DNA of 64,000 nt, from the NCBI RefSeq assembly GCF_009674825.1, contig NZ_WKJH01000002.1:496001-560000 (forward strand), in the 5' to 3' direction. This document shows, in pieces, positions 17,498-27,800 of this stretch; within the stretch, counting starts at the first letter, position 1; each line of letters opens with the position of its first letter. The translations under genes were made by a program, and so were the position numbers. Origin of the DNA: Maribacter luteus. Lineage in GTDB: Bacteria > Bacteroidota > Bacteroidia > Flavobacteriales > Flavobacteriaceae. Below the pieces are notes generated by a model that made no database searches, had not been told where the DNA came from, and saw only the letters and a list, made by a program, of their open reading frames with translations.

Positions 17498-18025
17498 ATG
17501 GACAAGTCTTCTTGTTTCTACTTAGGTAAGATCGTTTCAAAATATAGTTTCAAAGGTGAGGTACTCGTTAAACTCGATACCGATGAGCCTGAGATTTACG
17601 AAAACATGGAATCAGTTTTTGTTTCATTAGGAAACAATCTGGTTCCATTTTTTATTGACAAATGCCGCCTGCACAAGAGCAGTCTTCTGCGTATAGATTT
17701 TGAAGAGGTAAAAACCGAAAGTGATGCGGACCGTATCATGGGTTCCGAACTTTACCTTCCCCTTTCTTTTCTTCCCAAACTTAGCGGGGATAAATTCTAT
17801 TTTCATGAAGTAATCGGTTTTACACTTATAGATAGTGTGCATGGAGATATCGGAATTATCAAAAGCGTTAATGACAACACTTCCCAGGCCCTTTTTGAAG
17901 TAGATAAGGAGGGAAAGGAATTGTTGATCCCCATCAATGACGAAATCATTACCCAAGTAGATCGGGAAAACAAGACCATTCATGTAAGTACTCCGGAAGG
18001 TTTGGTAGACCTCTATTTAGGGTAA
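17498..18025 (+). CDS. rimM: Ribosome maturation factor RimM
   Basis: A 175-aa protein with the two-part RimM layout: an N-terminal beta-barrel (YLGKIVSKYSFKGEVLVKLDTDEP, about residues 8-90) and a C-terminal PRC barrel (YFHEVIGFTLIDSVHGDIGIIKSVNDN ... LLIPINDEIITQVDRENKTIHVSTPEGL). RimM helps 30S head assembly by binding S19 during 16S rRNA maturation. It is 14 bp downstream of rpsP and shares its promoter. trmD and rplS, which complete the operon in many other bacteria, do not follow here. Confidence 0.95.
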   Translation: MDKSSCFYLGKIVSKYSFKGEVLVKLDTDEPEIYENMESVFVSLGNNLVPFFIDKCRLHKSSLLRIDFEEVKTESDADRIMGSELYLPLSFLPKLSGDKFYFHEVIGFTLIDSVHGDIGIIKSVNDNTSQALFEVDKEGKELLIPINDEIITQVDRENKTIHVSTPEGLVDLYLG

Positions 18026-18113
18026 GTCAATATTCAACCCTAAAACTAAATTCAAAAATCAGGTTTGGCTTTTATTAGTGTTATCTTTAGGGTATAATCG
18101 AACCAAAACCCTT

Positions 18114-19541
18114 ATGTACAGAATACTACTCCCTCTACTGTTTTTATGCTTTTGCTCGTGCCAAAATAAGGCAACAAAAAAATCCGGGCCCAACACTCCA
18201 CCAAATATTGTTTTGATTCTCACAGACGACCAAGGCTACCAAGATGTGGGCGTATTCGGGTCTCCGAATATAGAAACACCCCATTTGGACCAAATGGCCT
18301 CAGAAGGTGTAAAATTAACGAATTACTATGCCGCCCAAGCCGTATGCTCGGCATCACGGGCCGGTTTATTGACAGGGTGCTATCCCAACCGAATAGGAAT
18401 ACACAATGCTTTGGGACCAGACAATACCCATGGCATAAATAGTGAAGAAACCACCATTGCGGAAATGCTAAAGACCAAAGGGTATAAAACTGCAATTTTC
18501 GGAAAGTGGCATTTAGGCCATTATCCAGAATTTATGCCAAATCGCCATGGTTTTGATGAATATTTCGGTATTCCGTATTCCAACGATATGTGGCCTTACC
18601 ATCCCCAACAAGGTCCTATTTTCAATTTTCCGGACCTTCCCCTTTATGAAAATGAAACGGTCATTGATACCTTGACCGAGCAGTCACAATTAACTACCCA
18701 AATTACTGAGCGCAGCGTTGATTTCATTAACAGAAACAAAGAAAATCCATTCTTTTTATATGTACCCCATCCGCAACCCCATGTACCTTTGTTCGTATCG
18801 GACAAATTCAAAGGGAAATCAAAAAGGGGTTTATATGGTGATGTGATTATGGAAATTGATTGGTCAGTGGGGCAAATAATGGATGCTTTAAAAAAGAATG
18901 GACTGGAAGATAACACTATCGTAATTTTCACCTCTGACAATGGTCCTTGGCTATCTTATGGTAATCATGCGGGCAGTGCATTGCCGCACCGTGAAGGCAA
19001 AGGAACTGCCTGGGAAGGCGGTCAGCGCGAACCTTTCATAATTAAATATCCGGATAAACTGCCGGCAGGAAAGGTTGTTGACGTTCCCGTGATGGCCATC
19101 GACATGTTACCTACCCTAGCCTCACTTACACAATCCAAACTTCCAGAATTGACCATTGATGGCAAGGATGTCTGGCAGGTTATTTCAGGACAAACAACTA
19201 AAAGTCCTCAAAAAGCCTATTTCTTTTATTATCGGGTCAATGAACTTTTCGGGGTACGTTATGGCAAATGGAAAATGTACTTTCCCCATCGCTATAGAAC
19301 CATGGAAGGACAGGACCCCGGAAAAGATGGTCAACCCGGCGAATACCGAATGGTCGACTTGGAAGAAATTGAGTTGTACAATGTGGAGAACGATGAGAGT
19401 GAGACCCAAAATATTGCCGATCAGCACCCTAACATCGTAACCGAAATAAAATTACTTGCCAATGATATGCGGTCAAGATTGGGAGACTCATTATTGGAAT
19501 TGGAAGGTAGCGAGACACGGCAACCTGGAAGGCTTGACTAA
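18114..19541 (+). CDS. Type I (formylglycine) sulfatase, lipoprotein
   Basis: I start at the ATG at 18114 rather than the in-frame GTG at 18078, because MYRILLPLLFLCFCSCQNK is a complete lipoprotein signal with lipobox. The 475-aa protein has the sulfatase fold: metal-binding NIVLILTDDQGYQDVG, the formylglycine motif with Cys78 (VCSASRAGLLTG; C-x-A-x-R form), GKWHLGH, and FTSDNGPW for the second metal site. Cys78 must be oxidised to formylglycine by an FGE or anSME enzyme that is not in the window. It likely removes sulfate from algal glycans at the cell surface. It is alone among housekeeping genes, with no neighbouring glycosidase on the strand. Confidence 0.92.
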   Translation: MYRILLPLLFLCFCSCQNKATKKSGPNTPPNIVLILTDDQGYQDVGVFGSPNIETPHLDQMASEGVKLTNYYAAQAVCSASRAGLLTGCYPNRIGIHNALGPDNTHGINSEETTIAEMLKTKGYKTAIFGKWHLGHYPEFMPNRHGFDEYFGIPYSNDMWPYHPQQGPIFNFPDLPLYENETVIDTLTEQSQLTTQITERSVDFINRNKENPFFLYVPHPQPHVPLFVSDKFKGKSKRGLYGDVIMEIDWSVGQIMDALKKNGLEDNTIVIFTSDNGPWLSYGNHAGSALPHREGKGTAWEGGQREPFIIKYPDKLPAGKVVDVPVMAIDMLPTLASLTQSKLPELTIDGKDVWQVISGQTTKSPQKAYFFYYRVNELFGVRYGKWKMYFPHRYRTMEGQDPGKDGQPGEYRMVDLEEIELYNVENDESETQNIADQHPNIVTEIKLLANDMRSRLGDSLLELEGSETRQPGRLD

Positions 19542-19601
19542 AATCACGGTAAACCCAAACCTCTAAACAGGTCTTATAGAATCACCTAACACAATGAAAT
19601 C

Positions 19602-20333
19602 ATGAAGCCTTTTAAATTCAAACAATTCACAATAAAACAAGATCGTTGTGCCATGAAAATAGGCACTGACGGTGTACTATTAGGGGCTTGGACAGCAATA
19701 AATAACAACACTTATAACATTTTGGATATTGGCGCTGGCACAGGGATAATAGCATTGATGCTGGCACAACGTAGTTTCGCGGAGAACATTGAAGCCATAG
19801 AATTAGATGGAGACGCTTTTGAACAATGCACGGAGAATTTCGAAAATTCGCCTTGGGGAGACCGGTTGTTTTGTTTTCATGCCGGTTTTGATGAATTTGT
19901 TGATGAATACACAGAAGAAAAACCTGATGAATCTGAACTATACAACCTGATTGTATCGAATCCTCCTTTCTATAAAGAAGAAGTTACCAGCGGGGATTAT
20001 GCTAGGGATTCAGCAAGACAGAATACATCCCTACCCTTTAATGAATTAGTAGAGGGTGTTACCAAATTATTAACAAAAGACGGTTCATTTTCTACGATTA
20101 TCCCTTTTAAAGAAGAAAGCCAATTTTTAAACTTGACCAGGCAAAACGGACTTTACCCTTCACGAATCACCCGTGTTAAAGGAAATTCAACAACCGATGT
20201 AAAAAGGAGCCTTTTACAGTTTTCATTTTCTGAACAAAAAATTGAAATCAATGAACTGGTAATTGAGAAGGAAAGACACCAGTATACTGATGATTATATT
20301 GCCCTGACAAAAGATTTTTATTTAAATATGTAA
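19602..20333 (+). CDS. trmN6: tRNA1(Val) (adenine(37)-N6)-methyltransferase
   Basis: A 243-aa SAM-dependent methyltransferase of the YfiC/TrmN6 type. Motif I is NILDIGAGTGIIALML (about residues 39-54), the acidic loop is IEAIELDGDAFEQC, and the N6-adenine catalytic motif IV is IVSNPPFYKEE (about 113-123). The N-terminal FKFKQFTIKQDRCAMKIGTDGVLLGAW is the typical family start. It methylates A37 next to the anticodon of a tRNA. It begins 60 bp after the sulfatase stop; the next gene has its own promoter overlapping this gene's 3' end. Confidence 0.9.
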   Translation: MKPFKFKQFTIKQDRCAMKIGTDGVLLGAWTAINNNTYNILDIGAGTGIIALMLAQRSFAENIEAIELDGDAFEQCTENFENSPWGDRLFCFHAGFDEFVDEYTEEKPDESELYNLIVSNPPFYKEEVTSGDYARDSARQNTSLPFNELVEGVTKLLTKDGSFSTIIPFKEESQFLNLTRQNGLYPSRITRVKGNSTTDVKRSLLQFSFSEQKIEINELVIEKERHQYTDDYIALTKDFYLNM

Positions 20334-20342
20334 CAATATGCT

Positions 20343-20374
20343 TTTGATATGTTATATTTCTTTATCTATATTTG
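20343..20374 (+). promoter_or_regulatory. Promoter of the glutaryl-CoA dehydrogenase gene
   Basis: TTTG (20343-20346), 20-bp spacer, TATATTTG (20367-20374) fits the Bacteroidota consensus. The -7 lies 15 bp before the ATG at 20390, so the leader would be under 10 nt, and the in-frame TTG at 20372 inside the -7 cannot be a start. Confidence 0.7.
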
Positions 20375-20389
20375 AGAAAAACAAGCGCT

Positions 20390-21565
20390 ATGAAACCTGA
20401 CCTATTTGAAGCTCCCGATTACTATAATTTAGATGAACTTTTCTCTGAAGAACATCTGTTGGTTCGCGACGCAGCCCGCCAATGGGTAAAGCGTGATATT
20501 ACCCCGATTATTGAAGAATATGCCCAAAAAGCAGAGTTTCCCAAGCAAATCTTAGGTGGTTTGGCAGAAATCGGGGCTTTTGGCCCTTATATTCCTGAGG
20601 AATATGGTGGGGCTGGTTTGGATCAGATCAGTTACGGACTCATTATGCAGGAAATAGAACGTGGGGATAGTGGCGTGCGCTCTACGGCCTCTGTACAATC
20701 TTCATTGGTGATGTATCCTATTTTCAAATATGGGACGGAAGAACAACGTAAAAAGTACTTACCAAAATTGGCCTCTGGCGAATTTATGGGCTGTTTTGGA
20801 CTTACTGAACCCAACCATGGATCCAATCCAGGGGGAATGGAAACCAAATTCAAGGATATGGGCGATCATTTCCTTTTAAATGGGGCGAAATTATGGATAT
20901 CTAACTCCCCTTTCGCCGACATTGCCGTAGTATGGGCCAAAAATGAAGAAGGCCGTATACACGGTTTGATCGTTGAGCGTGGTATGGAAGGTTTTTCCAC
21001 CCCTGAAACCCATGGCAAGTGGTCTTTGAGGGCATCGGCAACCGGAGAACTCATTTTTGACAATGTAAAAGTGCCCAAAGAAAATCTTTTACCGGGCAAA
21101 AATGGTCTTGGTGCACCTTTAGGATGTTTGGATTCTGCCCGTTATGGCATTGCATGGGGTGCAATCGGAGCTGCGATGGATTGTTACGATACCGCCTTGC
21201 GTTACGCCAAGGAACGTATTCAATTTGGTAAACCTATAGCCGCCAAACAATTACAACAGAAAAAATTGGCCGAAATGATCACTGAGATCACAAAAGCTCA
21301 ATTATTGACTTTTCGCTTGGGACAATTGAAAAATGAAGACTGCGCAACTTCAGCGCAAATTTCCATGGCCAAACGTAACAATGTGGACATGGCCTTACAT
21401 ATAGCCAGGGAAGCAAGACAAGTATTGGGGGCGATGGGGATAACGGGTGACTACAGTATTATGCGGCATATGATGAACCTTGAGAGTGTTATCACATACG
21501 AAGGCACCCATGACATTCACCTTTTGATTACAGGGGCCGATATCACAGGACTATCCGCGTTCTAA
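20390..21565 (+). CDS. gcdH: Glutaryl-CoA dehydrogenase (acyl-CoA dehydrogenase family)
   Basis: A 391-aa flavoenzyme starting at ATG 20390. It carries the glutaryl-CoA dehydrogenase pattern rather than a generic one: RSTASVQSSLVMYPI, GCFGLTEPNHGSNPGGMET, KLWISNSPFADIAVVWAK, GKWSLRASATGELIFDNVKVP, LDSARYGIAWGAIGA, and TYEGTHDIHLLITGADITG at the C-terminus; the Glu of YEGTHD is the catalytic base position. It oxidises and decarboxylates glutaryl-CoA to crotonyl-CoA in Lys/Trp catabolism, passing electrons to ETF. It is monocistronic, with its own promoter. Confidence 0.93.
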   Translation: MKPDLFEAPDYYNLDELFSEEHLLVRDAARQWVKRDITPIIEEYAQKAEFPKQILGGLAEIGAFGPYIPEEYGGAGLDQISYGLIMQEIERGDSGVRSTASVQSSLVMYPIFKYGTEEQRKKYLPKLASGEFMGCFGLTEPNHGSNPGGMETKFKDMGDHFLLNGAKLWISNSPFADIAVVWAKNEEGRIHGLIVERGMEGFSTPETHGKWSLRASATGELIFDNVKVPKENLLPGKNGLGAPLGCLDSARYGIAWGAIGAAMDCYDTALRYAKERIQFGKPIAAKQLQQKKLAEMITEITKAQLLTFRLGQLKNEDCATSAQISMAKRNNVDMALHIAREARQVLGAMGITGDYSIMRHMMNLESVITYEGTHDIHLLITGADITGLSAF

Positions 21566-21689
21566 CACAATCGAATCTATCAGTTTTATAAGTAAACGGT
21601 TCGTTTTGGTATATTTTAACACCACATTAGAACCTAATTTTACACTTAAAACACAAAATAGCAGGTATACACCACAACTTTCACTAGGT

Positions 21690-21716
21690 ACACATCATTT
21701 GTTTTCAATGATGTGT
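21690..21716. repeat. Perfect 10-bp hairpin in a convergent gap
   Basis: ACACATCATT (21690-21699) pairs with AATGATGTGT (21707-21716) around a 7-nt loop. There is no U-tract, so it may be an RNA processing or 3'-protection structure after gcdH. Confidence 0.45.
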
Positions 21717-21784
21717 TGCTTAGGGTACATTTACCATGTAATAAAAACGAAATAAAATTTTTCATTTTCATATAGTGTTCTCGT

Positions 21785-21822
21785 AAAAGAGTCCGGTCTT
21801 TATTGATCGGACTCTTTTTAGT
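21785..21822 (+). terminator. Terminator between gcdH and the GH2 gene, probably bidirectional
   Basis: AAAAGAGTCCG (21785-21795) pairs perfectly with CGGACTCTTTT (21808-21818), followed by TTTTTAGTTT on the plus strand; the A-run on the left gives a U-run for the minus-strand GH2 transcript too. It lies 31 bp from the GH2 stop and 220 bp from the gcdH stop. Confidence 0.8.
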
Positions 21823-21853
21823 TTAACACCTTTCTATATGTTAGGGCCTTGGA

Positions 21854-24295
21854 TTACAAAGGCTTTTTAGAAGACAAACCGATTTTAGCACTTTTCAATC
21901 CTTTACCTGTTACGGATAATTCAATTGAACCGGCCTTTTCGGTAGTTGTTACCAAAACGACCAGTTTTCCACTAAACAATTTCATGGTCGGATGATGGAA
22001 CATCTCTAAGGATGTAGGATCACCGTTGCACGCAGCCCTATACTTACCTTCGCCCTTGACCTTAAACTTTAATTGGTTTGTAGCAGTCGGGCATAAAATC
22101 CCATGTTTATCTACTACAGAAACGGTAACGAATGCCAAATCTTCGCCATCGGCATTCAATTCGGTCCTGTCGGGGTCAAGTATTATTCTATAAGGCTTAC
22201 CTGCAGTGACCATCTCTTTCTCCGCCGCTACTTTACCCTGGCCGTCAAAAGCAACGACTTTTAAAGAGCCGGGTTCGTATTGAACATCCATCCACATAAG
22301 GCGATATCTATTCTTCGCTGTTCCAGAATGCTTTTTCCGAACACCCATACTTTTCCCATTTATGAACAACTCTGCGCTGTCATAACTAGTATAAACGAAA
22401 ACCGGTGTGTTTTCCCCTTCACGCCCTTCCCAGTTCCAATGGGGCAGTATATGTAATGTTTCCTCCTCGGTATTCCATCGACTACGATACAAATAATAAC
22501 GGTCTTTTGGTAGCCCTGCCAAATCATTGATGCCAAAATATGAACTGCGCGATGGCCACTTTTCGTCATATGGTGTAGGCTCTCCCAAATAATCAAAACC
22601 TGTCCATACGAACTCACCAATGACCCAAGACTTATCATCTTGCCAAACAAAATCGTCATCCGGTATATTCGACCAACTACAGGTTTCCAAATCATAGGAA
22701 GAACTTTGATAGTCCTTGTATTGTTTCATTTTAGCCTCGACCACGGGAAATTTGTAAATTCCACGTGAACTTACCGTTGAAGCTGTCTCTGACCCCAAAA
22801 TGAACCCTTGGGGAAATTTTTCATAGGCTTCCTCGTATAACGGCAAACGATAATTAAGTCCTGGGATATCGAGAATGGCACCAAAGCCGGATTCCATCGA
22901 ATTCTGTACTTGATCCATACCCACCGTAACCGGTCGCGTTGGATCCTCACGATGAAAAATGTCCTGTATCCATTTTGCCCTTTTTACCCCAATTAGGCCA
23001 TATTGGTCGGGTACTTCATTCCCGGTACTCCACATTACGATACTTGGGTGATTACGGGTTGCCCGAACCAAATTGACAATATCTTTCTCAGCATATTCTT
23101 CGAAAAAACGATTATATCCGTTTTCAACCTTAGGTTTTGCCCATTCATCAAAGCTTTCAGCCAAGAACATAAAACCCATCTCATCACACAACTCCAGTTG
23201 TTCCAACGACGGCATATTATGTGAACTTCGAATGGCATCACAACCCATATCTTTTAATATCCGCAATTGTCTTTTTAACGCTGAACGGTTAACAGCGGCA
23301 CCAAGAGGCCCTAGATCGTGGTGCAGACAAACTCCTTTGAACTTCCTGGTTTTACCGTTTAAGCTAAAACCGGTTTTTGAATTATATTTAATATCACGTA
23401 TTCCAAAACGAGTGGTTACTTCATCTTTCAATTCGTCACCAACAAACAATTGAGAAACTGCCGTATAGAGATAAGGTGACTCGGGACTCCATAATTTTGG
23501 ATCAGGCACTGCAATGTTCTGATCGAATTCATTACCGAATTTTAAGTGGGTTATATCGGTGGAAAGGGTATCACCTGCCGCATCGATTATCCGGGTTACC
23601 AAATGAACACCATCGCCGGATGCTTTTGTCTTAATGTTCACTTTTGCCATTTCGGGGGAAATAAACGGTGTGGTTATATACGTACCCCATAGATCGATAC
23701 TCTCATTATTCTTGACGATTACGCGAACATTCCTGTATAGTCCAGCTCCTGGATACCAGCGCGATGAAGATTCAACATTCGTAAGTTGTACCGCAATCGT
23801 ATTTAACTTATCGGCCAAAACCTTCTCTGTAATATCAAAATGGAAATAACTGTATCCATAGCCCCACTCACCTACCTTGTTGCCGTTTACGTAAACTTTA
23901 GGTTCACTCATGGCCCCTTCAAAAAGCAAGATTACCTTTTGCCCTTTTTTATACTGGGGAATCCTGAACTTGTTTCGATACCAACCTTGGCCAACATAAG
24001 GCAAAGCTCCGGTTCTCCCGGTTTTCTCAGTGGCCACAGTCTCATTATTCTGTTCAATTGCAACCACCTGCTTATCTATTTCCTTATCAAAAGGACCATA
24101 AATAGCCCAATCATGGGGAATGGTCACCGATTGCCATTTAGAATCGTCGAAAGCCATCTTATAAGCCATACTATCCTGGCCATTGTGGAATTTCCAATTT
24201 TTTTTAAGGGTCAAAACACTACGAACTTGGCCTAGAACGATGGCGGGAATACATAAGAACAGAAAAAAGAGAGGGCGAAATCGGTTTAATACCAT
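21854..24295 (-). CDS. Secreted GH2 beta-galactosidase-like glycoside hydrolase
   Basis: An 813-aa enzyme with signal peptide (1-22, VLGQ). Domains: GH2 sugar-binding jelly roll (about 30-200; WKFHNG, VTIPHDWAIYGPFD, RWYPGAGLYRNV), Ig-like domain (about 200-295), TIM barrel (about 300-600), and C-terminal beta domains (about 610-800; the last resembles the Ig-like / DUF4982 modules: DGEDLAFVTVSVVDKHG). The acid/base is Glu427 (WSTGNEVPD) and the nucleophile Glu561 (IGEFVWTGFDYLGEP). The probable reaction is hydrolysis of beta-galactosides or a related beta-glycoside of algal or plant glycans in the periplasm. No SusC/D is adjacent; GH43 and an epimerase-like gene lie on the same strand beyond icmF. 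Confidence 0.92.
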   Translation of the reverse strand: MVLNRFRPLFFLFLCIPAIVLGQVRSVLTLKKNWKFHNGQDSMAYKMAFDDSKWQSVTIPHDWAIYGPFDKEIDKQVVAIEQNNETVATEKTGRTGALPYVGQGWYRNKFRIPQYKKGQKVILLFEGAMSEPKVYVNGNKVGEWGYGYSYFHFDITEKVLADKLNTIAVQLTNVESSSRWYPGAGLYRNVRVIVKNNESIDLWGTYITTPFISPEMAKVNIKTKASGDGVHLVTRIIDAAGDTLSTDITHLKFGNEFDQNIAVPDPKLWSPESPYLYTAVSQLFVGDELKDEVTTRFGIRDIKYNSKTGFSLNGKTRKFKGVCLHHDLGPLGAAVNRSALKRQLRILKDMGCDAIRSSHNMPSLEQLELCDEMGFMFLAESFDEWAKPKVENGYNRFFEEYAEKDIVNLVRATRNHPSIVMWSTGNEVPDQYGLIGVKRAKWIQDIFHREDPTRPVTVGMDQVQNSMESGFGAILDIPGLNYRLPLYEEAYEKFPQGFILGSETASTVSSRGIYKFPVVEAKMKQYKDYQSSSYDLETCSWSNIPDDDFVWQDDKSWVIGEFVWTGFDYLGEPTPYDEKWPSRSSYFGINDLAGLPKDRYYLYRSRWNTEEETLHILPHWNWEGREGENTPVFVYTSYDSAELFINGKSMGVRKKHSGTAKNRYRLMWMDVQYEPGSLKVVAFDGQGKVAAEKEMVTAGKPYRIILDPDRTELNADGEDLAFVTVSVVDKHGILCPTATNQLKFKVKGEGKYRAACNGDPTSLEMFHHPTMKLFSGKLVVLVTTTEKAGSIELSVTGKGLKSAKIGLSSKKPL

Positions 24296-24419
24296 GCTGA
24301 TTGTTTAAAGTCAATATCAATACATATGCCTGAATCTAACACTATTATCAAATCGGGCCTTTCACTAAAAATGTACTTTTTCCTAATTCGCATCTAACGA
24401 TAAATTAAGGAAAGTCACA

Positions 24420-24788
24420 TCAGCATTGCCCTGCCTTGGGATTCGGATATTTATCCGTCTGGTCTTCATGGGTGTTATCCAAACAAGCGAAGTCTTTCTC
24501 CAATAAAAGAAAGAATGTACCCCCATCATCAAGTGATTCACGATGGTCAATACCCACCACGTCATTTTCATACCATTCTTTAGCAAAACTTTCGGGCACG
24601 TAAAGTGTAATGGTATTACCGTTGAAATCTACCTGTAAATTCTCAATATTTTTCTGCTTTACCCCATAATTAAAGGTGGTTGAACTAAATCGGGTAGATT
24701 CCTCAATGGAGCCTTCAGTACAAAACCTTTTCACCTCAGTGGGTGTTAATCGAAACCGCACAGAATTTTCTTTGATTCGTATTTTCAT
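24420..24788 (-). CDS. Conserved small protein of unknown function next to icmF
   Basis: A 122-aa protein that I do not recognise with confidence. It has no signal peptide or membrane segment. The N-terminus (MKIRIKENSVRFRLTPTEVKRF) and LQVDFNGNTITLYVPESFAKEWYENDVVGI are the best-structured parts, and the C-terminus has three Cys (FACLDN and a final GQC). It begins 51 bp after the icmF stop and is read the same way, so it is probably co-transcribed with icmF. A role connected with the cobalamin enzyme is possible only by context. Confidence 0.75.
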   Translation of the reverse strand: MKIRIKENSVRFRLTPTEVKRFCTEGSIEESTRFSSTTFNYGVKQKNIENLQVDFNGNTITLYVPESFAKEWYENDVVGIDHRESLDDGGTFFLLLEKDFACLDNTHEDQTDKYPNPKAGQC

Positions 24789-24839
24789 ATCCTTTATTTG
24801 TAGTATTCCAAAGATAATGATTTTGGATACTAAAAACCC

Positions 24840-27800
24840 TTACATATTCCTGCGATATTGCCCCCCGACCTTGAACAAGGCGGAAGTAATCTGGCCTAAG
24901 GTACAGTACTTGGTCACTTCCATCAACCTTTCAAATAGGTTGTCATTGTTTATGGCCGCCTGTTGCAAAGATTTGACCTGAGCTTCAACTTGGTCAGCAT
25001 TGGCCTTGTTCAGGTTTTCCTTGGTTTTGATCTGTAATTGCTTTTCTTCCTCGGTAGCCCGAATGACCTCAGCAGGCATAATGGTCGGTGAGCCCTTGGA
25101 GCTCAAAAAGGTATTTACACCGATAATAGGGTATTCCCCTGTGTGTTTCAGTGTTTCATAATGCAAACTTTCTTCCTGAATCTTACTCCGTTGGTACATC
25201 GTCTCCATAGCCCCCAATACACCTCCACGTTCCGTGATGCGGTCAAATTCCTGAAGTACGGCATCCTCTACCAAATCGGTCAACTCCTCAATGATAAAAG
25301 CCCCTTGAATAGGGTTTTCGTTCTTGGCAAGACCCAATTCTTTATTTATGATCAATTGAATGGCCATCGCCCTACGAACGGATTCCTCGGTCGGGGTAGT
25401 GATGGCTTCGTCATAGGCGTTGGTATGTAAGGAGTTGCAATTGTCATATATGGCATACAATGCTTGCAGCGTTGTGCGAATATCATTAAAATCTATCTCT
25501 TGCGCATGCAAACTTCTTCCCGATGTTTGAATATGGTATTTAAGCATCTGAGCCCTTTCGTTCGCCCCATATTTTTCTTTCATTGCTTTTGACCAAATTT
25601 TTCGGGCCACACGACCGATCACCGCATATTCGGGATCAATACCGTTACTGAAGAAAAAGGAAAGGTTAGGGCCGAATTGGTTTATGTCCATCCCCCTTGC
25701 CAAATAGTACTCCACATACGTAAATCCGTTAGCCAATGTAAATGCCAATTGGGATATGGGATTGGCACCGGCCTCAGCAATATGATAGCCCGAAATTGAG
25801 ACCGAATAGAAGTTACGCACCTTTTCGCGAATAAAATATTCTTGCACATCACCCATTAGACGTAGGGCGAATTCCGTAGAAAAAATGCAGGTATTCTGCG
25901 CTTGGTCTTCCTTTAAAATGTCTGCTTGTACCGTTCCCCGCACTTGGGAAAGGGTCTTCGACTTAATCTTTTCATAGGTTTCCTTTGGTAGTACCTGATC
26001 ACCAGTGACACCAAGTAAAAACAGGCCTAGCCCATTATGGCCGTTAGGAAGATCTCCGTTGTACTTTGGCCGATCTATACCTTTCTTCTTATAAATGGAT
26101 GCAATCTTGGTCCCCACTTCTTTTTCGAGTTCATTTTCTTTGATGTACAACTCACATTGTTGGTCAATGGCCGCATTCATGAAAAAGCCGAGGAGCATAG
26201 GAGCAGGACCATTGATCGTCATACTAACCGAGGTCATCGAATTTGCCAGATCAAAGCCGGAATAAAGTTTCTTGGCATCATCCAAACAACAGATTGAAAC
26301 ACCGGCATTACCTATTTTACCATAAATATCAGGACGATGGTCTGGATCGCTGCCATATAGGGTTACACTATCAAAGGCAGTGGAAAGTCTTTTAGCTGGC
26401 ATACCCATACTCAGATAATGAAACCGTCTATTGGTTCGTTCGGGACCACCCTCACCAGCAAACATGCGCGTTGGATCTTCACCTGTTCGTTTAAACGGAT
26501 ACAAACCTGAAGTAAACGGGAATTCCCCAGGCACATTCTCTTGCAACATCCATCGTAAAAGATCGCCCCAAGCCTGGTACTTTGGTAATGCCACTTTAGG
26601 AATACTGCTATGCGAAAGGGAATTGGTATGTGTCTGGATCTTTATTTCTTTCCCTCTTACCTTGAAACTATAAACCGGATCTTTGTATCTCTTGACCTTT
26701 TGGTCCCATTGCACCAACATTTCCCAATAATAGGGGTCAAAATCCATTTTTATACGACTGAATTCCTTGAACAATAATTTTAATAGGTGTCCTTTTTCTT
26801 CATCATTCCGGACATGTTTCAGAATTTCCTCCTCGTTCAATCCAACCATTATCAGGTAAGAGGTCTCAACCCTATTTGGAGCAATATCCGAAATGGTTTC
26901 AATCGTTTTAAAAACACCATAAAGCCTCTGGGCCAATTGCACTTGTTCATTGACCTTTTTATCGTATGCCCGGTTACTTTCGGCAATTTCAGAGAGATAA
27001 CGTGTCCTGGCCGGAGGAATGACAAAAACCTTTTCCGATTGTTCCTCTGAAGCGGTAAAGGTAGAATTCAAATCTACATTGGTTTTTTCTACCAGTTGGT
27101 TCATGACCGCCTTATAAAGGGTATTCATCCCCGGGTCATTGAATTGTGAGGCTATGGTACCGAAAACCGGAAGGTCGTCTAGGCTTGTCTCCCACAAACC
27201 ATGGTTCCTCATATACTGTTTCTTAACATCACGAAGAGCATCCAGGGCACCTCGTTTGTCGAATTTGTTGATGACCACCAGATCCGCAAAATCTAGCATA
27301 TCTATCTTTTCAAGTTGGGTGGCGGCCCCAAATTCGGGTGTCATTACATATAACGAAACATCGCTATGTTCTATGATCTCGGTATCGGATTGCCCAATTC
27401 CCGAAGTCTCCAGGATGATCAAATCAAATTGGGCGGCCTTTAATATACCAACAGCTTCATGTACATGTTTTGAAAGGGCCAAATTACTTTGACGGGTGGC
27501 CAAACTACGCATATAAACCCGAGGATCGTTGATGGCGTTCATTCGAATACGATCACCGAGCAATGCCCCGCCTGTCTTACGTTTTGAGGGGTCGACCGAA
27601 ATTATACCAATCGTTTTATTAGGGAAATCAATTAAGAATCGACGTACCAACTCATCCACTAAGGAAGATTTGCCGGCACCCCCAGTCCCGGTAATCCCAA
27701 GTACGGGAAAAATACCAGCATCAGATGCACTTAAATGGGCAAAAATATTTTTGAACTCTTCAGGCCTGTTCTCAGCCAAACTGATGCCACGTGCAATGGT

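Noticed and set aside
18078-18113. GTG start for the sulfatase
   Set aside because: It adds 12 polar residues before a complete lipoprotein signal peptide that begins at ATG 18114.
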